Below are positions 44,701 to 56,700 of a stretch of DNA of 64,000 nt, in pieces. The notes beneath the pieces were generated by a model. It was not told where the DNA came from. It saw only the letters and a program-made list of their open reading frames with translations, and did not search any database. Location of the stretch: assembly GCA_903813345.2 (NCBI GenBank), contig CAIIXF020000009.1, positions 21,293,759 to 21,357,758 on the forward strand, read 5' to 3'. The first letter of the stretch is position 1. Every line of letters begins with the position of its first letter. Position numbers and translations under genes: made by a program. The DNA is from Owenia fusiformis. Taxonomy: Eukaryota; Annelida; Polychaeta; Sabellida; Oweniidae.

Positions 44701-47700
44701 ATCATGGCATTGTAGAATCTTTGTGAGGAAAGCTGTATTTTGTATATTTTTGGACCAATACAGCAGGGATCTAGGAGGGGAGAGTGCCCTAATTATTTGA
44801 GAATTTGGTTGAATTTTTGGCGCCTTCCTCGTTCATATTCTCTTTATGAGAACTGACAAAAGTTTCATAAACTGAAGTATTATTGCTCTGTAGGACATTT
44901 TCAATTACATAGCACAATTTGTTATTACATTTTTTCATTGGTTTCTCATCATCGATTTATCTGAGGAGTGGATTTGCATACTATATAGTCAGCAACAACT
45001 AATGATAATAAGTTGTCTAATCAATAATTAACGACTTTGACCTGGACATCGTTAGATACAAAAATCTGGTATACTTTAACAATGCTATGCTGAGATTTGC
45101 TATACTCTTCATAGTCAGGATTGTTTCCAAGGTGTTACTTTTCAGACACAGGTTTTATAGAGTTAAAAACCTCCATGTAACACTTTAAGCTCACCTCATT
45201 AAATCTCTGTTTAAATAAAAGCTATATCAGAATGTTTGTGTTTTGGTGCCTGATGTTGTAGGAGAATCTGGACTGTTAAAGGACTTATAATCTGGTATTT
45301 TCCCAAGGGCTACTCTACTCTAGACAAAAGATAAGAACCTAAAGTACATTCTTAGTAAGCTGCTCATGTTGAAATAGTTTTCACTTACAAGATCTCTAAT
45401 ATTTGTAAGAACTGCCCAATTTTCTGACGTTTCTATATAAATCAGTATCAACTTTATTTCATGTTAATAATGCTCTGATCAACGACCGCATGTTTTGGAT
45501 ATTTTACAATTATAACTGCCAAGGAGGATTGGCTCCCAGATTGCAACATCGATATTCTGTCCCATATATGGAGATGTTGTGATTCAAAATTCGAATTCAA
45601 ATAGCCGTCATTTTGTCAAAAATAATATTGAGCTTCGATCCTGGGAGCCAATCCTCCTTGTATAACTGCAGATATTTTACCTGTTGGGTTTACTTTACAT
45701 GTATTTTAGGTAGTACCACATTCCTGTGGTATATCATGGTCATTCCAAACCTTGTGATACATACCTTAACTTATGAGGTAGCTGGTCTGTAAGGAGCAGT
45801 CATTTACCCATTAAAGTGTTCTTAATTGAAATTACTGAGTTCTGACTAAGAGAATTCTCCAAGAGGAGATCATGGGTTATAATTGATATAGCAAATTTTG
45901 GGGTATCATTTAGTCTCTCCAAAATGACAAACTACAAAAGGATAATAATTTGTAACCATTGATCTACTTTTATATTATATCTGAAAAACATATTATTGTA
46001 ACTACACTACATTCTCATAATATAATATAGTATGTACATACAATTAACACATATGTATAGTACGCATATGCAATTAACACATTAACCATTTATTTATGAT
46101 ACATCCAGAAATGATTTCATTCTTTTGAATGCCTTGTCAATGCATTTTTCAAGTATCATAAAGATATCAACTTTAATATAAATGTAAATAAAGTAAAACC
46201 TTTCGAAGTAGAACCCATTTGGTACCTCTAAAAAGTGTTCCACTTGGGATGTGTTCCACTTACAGAGATTCATTTAACATTAAGTCAGTTGGTCTTGTGA
46301 CTCTGAAAAGTGTTCCACGAACAGAGGTCTTCCATTTCTAGAGGTGTTCCACTTACTAGAATACACTTTCAGGAACTTTATTTCTTAGCATTTCATCGCA
46401 TTTTATTTCTACTTCCAGGACCTTGATATAATCTACTCGTACCTCCATGGTATGGAAGCATTGACGTGTCTGAGGGAGCCTGCATTGAGAAGCCTCTGTA
46501 AGGCAGTGCGATATGAATTCCATGATGCCAACCAAATATTATATAGGTCAGTTCAAAGGACTGTTTTCAAATTTTATATGTAATATTTATTTAGCTATTA
46601 CAGGAAGGTTCAATCCATACATTTTTGTAATATGTAGAAAGTCTGATATATTCATGTTCATATAGATGGCTCTTGAGATATCAATACTTTTCACATATAT
46701 TATATGTAGAGTGTAGACATGAATTTCATCGCAAATGTTACCAAAGGATGGCGTTGTCATAAACTTCATCAGATGTAGAAATCTTACAATTTTAGATGCA
46801 AAATTCTTCCTATACTGTATTGTTTTACCAATTTTAGAGCTGGGCAAAAATTCCTTGAAGCACAAGGCAAATTTCAAGTATTCAACTGATTCCCCCTCCT
46901 CCCTCCATTGTTTTATGCATTTAGGGTGGTCACTCTTTTATCAACTTGTTTACTCGGTGATTACATTGTATGCTGTAGTAGGTATAGTTCCTTATTGATT
47001 CAATGGAACTGGAGTAATTGAATTACTTGTCAAACTGATTTCCTTGTTTTTCTGTACTTTACTCAAAGGGAAAAATTGATATTCACACATGGATAAAAGT
47101 GATATCCCTCATAAATCATTGGATGTGGAATGTATATTACATATGATTGATAATATTCATCATTTCTTATTCCTTGGAATGTTTTTTCATTAGATCAACA
47201 CAAAGAAGGTTTCTTAAAAATATAATGTTATCTGATATGCACGTTTAGAGTGATTTATATCAGCATAAACACCCTTGGTATACGCAGCTAATGAAAATTG
47301 ACCGGTACGGGTCAAAAGCTGGACCGGTACGGGTTAACGGTTTTATTTGAATTTAAAACAGCCATAACTTGCTCAATATTGACTTCCTTGTGTCTAATTT
47401 GAAATATATTATGCCTCCCGATGCTTTTAAGTACCCCAATTTTTTACAGATTTTTAAACAGACCAAAACTCTCTAAATGCGCATTTATGCTCTTTTCTCT
47501 CGAGAACAACTGTCTCATTTTCACGATAACTTTTATTTAGTACTTCTAACATATAAGATCTATTTTTCTCCATCAAGGTATGATGTAAATGACATGCTAT
47601 TTACATCTTGTGAGTTTGAATGACGCGCGTTTGATTTTATAAAAAATGCCAAACTTTGTGACAAAGAATTTCATCCTACTTGCAGCGAGAAGACGGACCG

Positions 47701-50700
47701 GTTCGGGGCAATCTGCTTGTAGCGAGAAGACGGACCAGTTCGGGGCAATAGCTGATGAAATTCTTTGTCACAAAGTTTGGCATTTTTTATAAAATCAAAC
47801 GCGCGTCATTGAAACTCACAAGATGTAAATAGCATGTCATTTACATCATACCTTGATGGGGAAAAATAGATCTTATATGTTAGAAGTACTTAATAAAAGT
47901 TATCGTGAAAATGAGACAGTCGTTCTCAGAGGAAAAGAGCATAAATGCGCATTTAGAGAGTTTTGGTCCGTTTAAAAATCTGTAAAAAATTGGGGCACTT
48001 AAAAGCATCAGGAGGCATCATATATTTCAAATTAGACACGAGGAAGTCAATATTGAGCAAGTTATGGCTATTTTAAATTCAAATAAAACCGTTAACCCGT
48101 ACCGGTCCAGCTTTTGACCTGTACCGGTCAATTTTCGTTAGCTGCGTATACCAAGGGTGATAAATGTTAGCCATTAATTCTATAAATAAACTTGTCAGTA
48201 TCATGAATGAATGAATGATTATTCCTAGGACTGGTATAACAGTATTAGGCTATATGTTGTACAGGAGAGTTCCGCTTTTCATTCTAGTTTTAGTCATGTG
48301 CTGCATAAAGATTTAAGATCCTGCATATTTATTATATATTATATAAGATATACATGATTCAAACATGAATATACAACATTATATATGTAATTAGACTGCA
48401 ATATATAATTGCATTTACGTAATTATTCTTTTCCAATCATAGGTATATTATAACTATCGGAAATTAAAGAATGGCTGTTATTAACTGATGTATTCACATT
48501 CAGAGATTTATTTTGTCATTTATTCCTTCAATATTAGACTTACAACAAACCTCCTTCTTACTCCTATTTTCATGAATACAGAATCACAAAATAGATACGG
48601 GAGACCAGAATCTGGATGTTTAATTATATGATAGTATAAATCCTGTGTTGTATTAATATTCTTATGGGAATTTTTGTGACAATAAAGATTTTTTAAATCA
48701 TATTACTGCAGAATTCAATTACCTTTCAAATGAGATATGACAAGCCATATAACATTTAAGCTGTATAGGGGGGGGGGTGGCATTATTTTTTAACATCCTG
48801 TACATTGTTATATTTCAGACAAGGTGACCTGAGTACATGCTGGTACATTCTACTCTCGGGGTCTGTGTTTATAGATGGCTCAATGTTCCTTCCTAGGAGC
48901 AGGTATGTATCTTTAGTATCTCATACTAACATAGATATGGGATAGATAACACCCAAGACTATATTAGGGTTATGTTACTGTTATGGGAGGTTTTGGATAT
49001 ACCCCATATTCAAAACCATTTCTTAACTTTATTTCAGTGAGAATACCATGGTTATAGTTTTCCATCGTTGGATGCCTCCAAATACTGAATTATTCAAACG
49101 AATTTGTCTGTTTCTACACTGAACAAAAACATTTTCCCGGGAATAATAGACCAGGGATATACAGCGGGAGATATGTCCTGCTTCCCCAACCTATTGATTC
49201 TATATCCTGCTGTTATAATCCTGAAAACACAACCAGTCTTTTCTACAATATACTCTTCATATGATATTGTTTAACCCTCTGAAACAATGTTAATCTCCAT
49301 CAAGAGAAACAGACCCTATATCTAAACATTTATTTTTAAAATCACTAATTTTTATACAAAGTACTCTCTACATCAAATTTTAATTGAATGTATGTGAGAA
49401 ATTTTGAATTGAACAACCGACTATAAACTTACCATAAATGGATGAGAGAGCAGTTCAATGTCTCGTAAGATTTACAGTTCCTACTATAATTAAAACAATC
49501 TAATAATATATGCTGATTTACGTCCTAGTCTTGGCTAATGACGCACAAATCTAGTTGACAATATTTGTTCTTTCCTGATTAGCACATTTTTTAGATTTAT
49601 TGATAAGGTCTAAACAGAAGTTTTCTCCATTAAAGATCATACATTTATTCACCAGGGAATTCCACAAATATTAATTGAGAAAATTTTCTCAGGGGTAACT
49701 TTGTATAGATTTTAGTTTGGATGTCACATTGTGCTTTACAGTCTAAACAGAATAAACATGTATCGCCATCTTCCTTCTCGGGTCTTGAGGTCTTCCTTGT
49801 TGCAAGACAGAGATGTGATGGATATCGGAATGAAAACTTGACTGAATAGGCAGTTGGATCCTAAAATCTCATTATAACGACACTTCAACGAGATTTCAAA
49901 GCTATTTAGTAAACCCTCTATTAAATAGAAGTAAAATTCCTAGGGCTACGTGTATAAGTATGGGACAGTATATTTAGTCCAATGTCAAGACCAGAAGAAT
50001 CCTGGAGTATTCATAAGTAGTAAATTGAAAAAATTTACTCATCTGGAATCATTTCATTTGATGTTCCTGTGCATCAGTGAATGTTAATGCTTATTAGTTG
50101 AAATATATTGCCTAATAAAGACGATTAACTCTGTGAAATTGGTGTAGTATTGATGGCATATTGGTCTGTGATCAGAGTGCAAATGGATCCAATAACCAAC
50201 GATGAGGTTTCAGCTTAACTCGAACCTACTTGCGTATAACTAAAAAATATATGATTCTTCATGAAGTACATGTATATAAGCCTTAATTTTATTAAAAGGC
50301 ATATGCGGCCCTATTAACCCTTTGCAAGACTGATTTATTTTCTTGTGCAGATGAAACTCTCGTATTTTAAAAAAGTTAGAAAATGATTTCCAATCTGGTT
50401 TCAAATGCAGTTCCTTAATGATAATCTATTAATGTTATTGAGGAAGTAACATTGTATGGTTATGTACAGTAGTTTATTTAATAGTTGTGATATTTCTACC
50501 AATCTTGCCCATTGTACTTTTGGCTGGTATCTCATGAAATACAAACTTTCTTGATTTCTACTAGGGCATTCTATTTTTGTCACCACCACAAGTGGAGACA
50601 TATTGTTATAGTCTCCTACTTTATGTGGCAGCAGTTGATGTTCAGCGGTTGGTGCTCGCCATCCATAACAGCATTCAGCGGTCAGTCTTTAACAAATGAC

Positions 50701-53700
50701 AGGTGGTGACATTTTGCATGTTACTGCCTTGTTTGTATTTAACTCAAATCATTTACCAACTTTAGGCATCAAGGTAGATTTGTACACCATTTTTAATCAC
50801 TCTTACAGCTACAACAACATGTATGTATAGGCATCTCACTTATCAATCATTAAAATTCCCTTAGGATAAATTTTTTACAGGCTCATGATTGAAAAATGAA
50901 GCTATTTGTTGTTAGTATGTGTTTAAGTTATCATAGATATAACTAGTTAAATGGTAACAGGTCTAATTAACTTTTGTCATTTTGATCATTAAAATGAGAG
51001 ATAATGATATTTTTGTAATTGGCTGTATAGACAAGTATATGGGGCTATTTTAGACATTGGGAGATAAAAATGTAATATTTTGATTATTTTTAAATAGTAA
51101 ATGAACTTATCGACACAGAATTGAGATACAAATTCTGATTATCACGAATGGATTTAATTTGTCGATAAAATGTTATGTACAAAACATAGGCACGTTGCTA
51201 AGTAGGTATAGTATGTAATACTTAAATTGCACATTTAGATTTTTATTAACCACTGTTTTGAAATGGCATATTTTTCAAATATGATTTTGATCCTTATTTT
51301 TTCAAAGGAAATTCAAATCACACACTCCTAGTCTCCCAGGTCTCATTATACAGAAAACTGGTCATCCTTTGACATATACATGCACATGTACATTCTGTTT
51401 ATTTAGAATTTTTATTCACTGTTCGTGATAATATTATTGAGTGATATAAGGTCAATATGTTTTTGAACTTGGATAGATTTCATGACTAAATCTGCCACTT
51501 CATATAAATAATACATGGTATAACATGAGTATCCAATAACCTATACAAAATGCATCAAGGTTACGGACAAACCATCCATTAATTTGCAATTTATGCGCTT
51601 TTCATGTCAAACTAAAACACAAAATATGTAGGGTTTGTATGTTGAATACTGAGTGTCAATGTTAACTGGACTAGCATTTGCTATGGAATTTTGATAGTTA
51701 TTACAGTAGTCAGATGATAATGTTATGATATCTATGCGAAGATAATGTTATGATGTCAATGCGATGATTGTTTTATTTTTGGCAGGGTTATCTATACAGA
51801 CCAGAGTGATATGATACTTGAGATAATTGTCAGCTATAACAGTAAAACTTATGCCAAGTTTTGTTGTTAAGTTAATATACAATCAAAATCACCTATATAG
51901 CATATGCTCAGTATGGCTCAGTATACCGACAACTTACTTGGTTCATTCGTTTGATTTTGGTGTTTCAAATAATTAAGACTGTAGAATACAAAGTGAAAAC
52001 TAAATTGTTATAAAATTAGGAATATCCCAAGTCGGGATTGGAGTCATCATGGGATAATTATGGTATCATAGGATACAGAAGCAGAAATATTATATCATGA
52101 TATCTTGGAGTTTGACACATATCCGTAATTCCATACTGAGGAGGACAGTCGTTCTAAAGGAAACAATATGTGATATTTAACACACTATAGAAAAGACGTC
52201 AACTTATAAATAAATCGTGAATGCGAAGTAGTATTAATTTCACGTTTTACCTATAATGACTTATCGTACATACTACAAATGCCAGTATGACTGCCATCCA
52301 TTATTGGAGTTCAAAGAAGAGTATTTAACTAATGATTCTGAAGAAACATCATCAAGACGTCCTTGGATGTATTTACAAACCCAAGTATTGCATTAGACGT
52401 TAGGAGGAAATTACTCTCCTCGCGTATGCTTCAGTGATCAAATTACCTGTTGGATTAAAAGACGAACACAGCAGAACAAACGTAGGAAACTCTCAGCTTT
52501 TACTACCAAATGGCGTTAATAATAAAGATGGTTAAGTGTGGTAGCATATAGTGTATGATCAAATTAGGAAATATTAATATCATATTCTGTCTTTGGAAAT
52601 CATCTTATACAATAACGTGTTGCAGATATCATTTTTGTGGATTCTTGGATTCAATTAAAGTAATAAAATAGGGTAGGCTCATTTTTATTTATGTGTTACC
52701 ATGGATATGTTGTATACAATTTACATGTACAATAGTAAACATTTACATATATGGTATAAGATTTACATGTAAAGTATAATGTTTACATGTATGGTATTGG
52801 ATTTACATTAACAGTGATAATGACAGATTTTTTCAGATTTCAAAGCTTTATTATATTTTCTTTACAAATAAACCTATTTAACTCATTAACAAATAAACCG
52901 ATTTTACCGATTCTACAAATACAGTAGTAAATATAATACATGTATAATTGATGTATGATGGATAGTATTTGATAATTTACAAGTACAGCATAACATTTAC
53001 ATATATCGTAAAATACAAAATACATGTAAGTATAACATACAGTACAGAAATGAATAATTCTGCAATAAAAAGACAAATTTGAAAAGGAATTATAATTCAT
53101 AATATGTAGCTAGTATTCGCGAATGCAACTTTCGGCTGTCAGCTACCGGATTAACCTACTATTTTATGACCAACCCATTTAAATATGAATGGAATAAAGT
53201 TAATCCGGTATCTGACGGCCGAAAGTTTAATTTGCGAATTAATCGAATTCCCACTTTGAGACTGTAAAAGTTCACTAAGGACAGTGTCTTGCAGTATTCC
53301 TACCCTTTGACCAACTTGCTAAATGTAATTAGAGACAATTTGCATGATTGGTGGAGAAAGCTCTTTTCCTTTGATAGGCCATTTAATTCTGTCTGAGATA
53401 TTAACTATTCAATTGGAATGACTTTTATGAGAAGTATTCATAGCTTATTCACATAGCACTAGTTAAAGGACATACTGTGCGAGCGATTTCATTTTTCAGA
53501 TTCGTTATGTACAGATGTATTTGAAACTTTACCTTTAAACTTTTTCCTCTGAGTAAGTGCTAATGCAATGCTCGTTTTTACAGTTACAAGATAAATGTAG
53601 ATATTATTCCTTTCGTCATTATTGTAGTAATCCATATAGTTAAGGTAGGGCGAATAAGGTAGGGTTCATGTGTGAAAACCTGGGGTTTGTTAAATGAGTC

Positions 53701-56700
53701 ATTTCATACATGCAGGGAACACAGTAAGTCATGTATCTTAATATATAATTTAAACATGACCGTTAACTACTGAAAATATCACCCCATGAGGCCGAAGGAA
53801 GTTCAATTAATCTTTTGATTCTCCTTGCATGCATGATTTGGAACAAGAAAACAAACACATATATGTCATTTGAAATAATGTTGAAAATCCAAAGCATAAT
53901 TAGTTCAATAAGATTGTAGATTTTGATTTTTGACTGGATGCAAAACCCCTCATTTTTATTGCCCAAATGTTGGATTATGTTAATTCCCTACAAACTACTC
54001 ACCAGTTTTATAGCAGCATGTAAAGAAGGAAAACACTTATGAACCAAATCTTGAATGAAAAAAAAACATATCAGCTTTTGTTTTCATTATAGCTTTTGAG
54101 AGAAATGAATTGATTCTTAAAAATCACTGAGTAGTAAATATTTGGCTTGATAAATGAGAAAAATTATGTATTATTGCATTAATGTGTTGATTGCAAGTTA
54201 ACATCATTTCCTTAACAACACAGGATATCTTTACTTTGCCAAGATATTTTTTTGGAGTTTAAGCCATTGAGAGGATATTGAGCCACCAAGCTGAGTAGCA
54301 CAGATATACATGTATATGTTATTAGAGTGACACCCTTTATGGTTTCACATTATTCAGCCAGTACTTTGATACGTACAACCCCATCAGCTGATTAAAGTTC
54401 TGAATATCACCATTTGTATATCGTTTGATCCAACTGACCATCTCTTTCTTGAATATTAAAGGATTGGCTGCTGATTTTTTTAATAGAGATAAGTGGTAGT
54501 GGGCATACCAGATGAAATGTTTTGTGAAATAATACAAGGGGATTTGACTCATCTCTATTGATAAGGCTGTAAATTTGGTGATAAGACAAACATAATGTCT
54601 CTCTTTATAATTGAAATATTTCAATTAGATGTTTTTGAAAATAACTAATATTTCAAACGTATCCCAGAAATTAATCCACTGATTGGGGTTACTTGGAGAT
54701 AACTCTACAGATGTTGCTGTTAAAAAGGTAAAAGACAGAAAACGAAATTTAAAATTGGGATGATGTTTGATTGAAATCAAAATTTATCAGTGCAATCACC
54801 ATTGAAAATAAACAGACTTTCTATTTTATTTTGTTTATCTTAATGATTTTACAAAAGGTATGATGAAATGATTCGGTTTATTTCAAATATTTGACTTTTT
54901 TTGTGACAGTGGTCTTGAATTTGAAATCTATTGACAATCGTTCAAAATTTGAAAGGAGGGTGGGAAAAGTGGTCATATCTTTTTATTTCAATGCAAAAAC
55001 ATTTCGGCTTTAAAGGGGACATATGAAGCTATTCAGTGGTAGATCGGGTTAGATACCGAAAATCCTCATCTTTTCATAATCAGTCCGAAGATTTGAAAAT
55101 TTCCCCATTGGATTGTGTTAGAGCATTTGTTTGTAGAATTGTTCCTTGGCGGTCAGTTTTGTTTCTTAGATTAAGAGGAGACATTGCAATATCCCACCTC
55201 AGAGAGGTGAGGTCGTATCTGTTGATGGGGTTTAATCAAGGGTCAGTCAGTATGTATTGTTTCTTAGATTTAGATTTAGAGTAGACATTGCAATATGCCT
55301 TGTAGAGGACCTCAGAGAATGTGATCAAGTCTTAAATGTGACACTTGCAATCATTTCAGGAAAACCTGGAAGTTACCGTGACACTAGTTCATCAAAACCA
55401 ATTTCACTATAAAATTAGACCTCGTATGTATTCAAGATAGGAATCGCATGTTTTTTGTCGCCATTCAAATTAAGGCTAGATGGAATAGTCAATTTGGGAT
55501 GATGAATTTTATGGGAGTTTTGTGTTTTTCTAGTTTGATTTATAAGTACTGGATCTCCAAGTATAAAAATGGCTATTAATCCTTTATTTAAAAGATATTT
55601 TTGCTGAGAAAATTAGAAAAATTCTCCAAAAGATAATTCTTTGAATGTTATGCTGTGTATTGAAATGACACAACTTTAGAAGGTGCATTATTTGCCAGTA
55701 ATGCTGACTAGATCAGAATGGTCTTTATTATACAATTTAATCTGTATTTGATATGCATACTAATAGTAAATACACACATCAGATATATTTTGACATGAAA
55801 GGGGTAACTGAACATTCAGAATTCAAACAATTCAAGTGATCATAGTTCCTGTTGCCTCTGGGGTTTGGTGCAACATTTTTGATACGACATATCATGTTGA
55901 TATGTAATGTATTGCATTACTGGCCTGATCAATCAAGTAAAAGACCCTGGAGGACGGAATACAGAAAACTCATCCATATAAAATACAGGGATTTAACCCT
56001 GAGCTTTTACAACTGGGAAAATGTGAGGATATTCAACTGATGGGTAATAAGAAATAAGTTAGATTAGTAGTTGGGATAATCAGCATTGATTCGTGCTACC
56101 TAATGAAGGCCTGGAAAGCTATCGCATGATCGTATGAACTGCAGAGAGCAGACTCAGATATGGCGCATAGAACAACTCTCATTTGTCTCTTGTCTCTCCC
56201 GATCAAATGGTGTCTCGAGAATTATACCTCATAAAGGAAATGGAGGAATATTACAATGTAACATTTGCAGTCCCTTTATTTTCTGGTTAATTTAATTTTG
56301 TCTTTTACTTTTTCAAAACCTCATAATCTCTCAAATTTCTTCCAAGATATGAGGGAAAAACTCTCACTATTTGTCTTGTGTATTCAAATTGCTCATTGGA
56401 TATACAGTAATTCAGTTTTGAGGGAAACAGGGCAGTGTAATGTGTTTAATGTCCTATATCCAATTCTGTTGGGGATTCTATTGTTCTAACCTCAGAGTCT
56501 ACTCACTAAATCCGCAATATATACAAGCCAGTAATAATCACCCTATGCAGACAGAGCCTGTGGGAAATATTGGGTGCGGAGCAAATGAGCGGAGGGTGCG
56601 GAGCTAACGGTTATTTTTGAATTTAAATTTGGGATATTTCTGAAACTAAGCCGTTTTGGGACTTCAAATATACCAAGATATGTGTATTTGACACCAAATA

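Larger units (their letters stand above)
32708..46418 (+). other. RAPGEF intron 1 (13.7 kb)
   Basis: No further exon is recognised. It contains the repeats and elements listed separately (33811-34525, 35116-35267, 37303-37455, 39581-40068, 43106-43410, 45520-45660, 46190-46376), and C- or G-rich tracts near 36798, 39986 and 40560. The rest is AT-rich with only short open frames. Confidence 0.6.

Noticed and set aside
47265-48164. Element A as a retroviral or LTR unit
   Set aside because: The long repeats are inverted, not direct, and there is no coding sequence.
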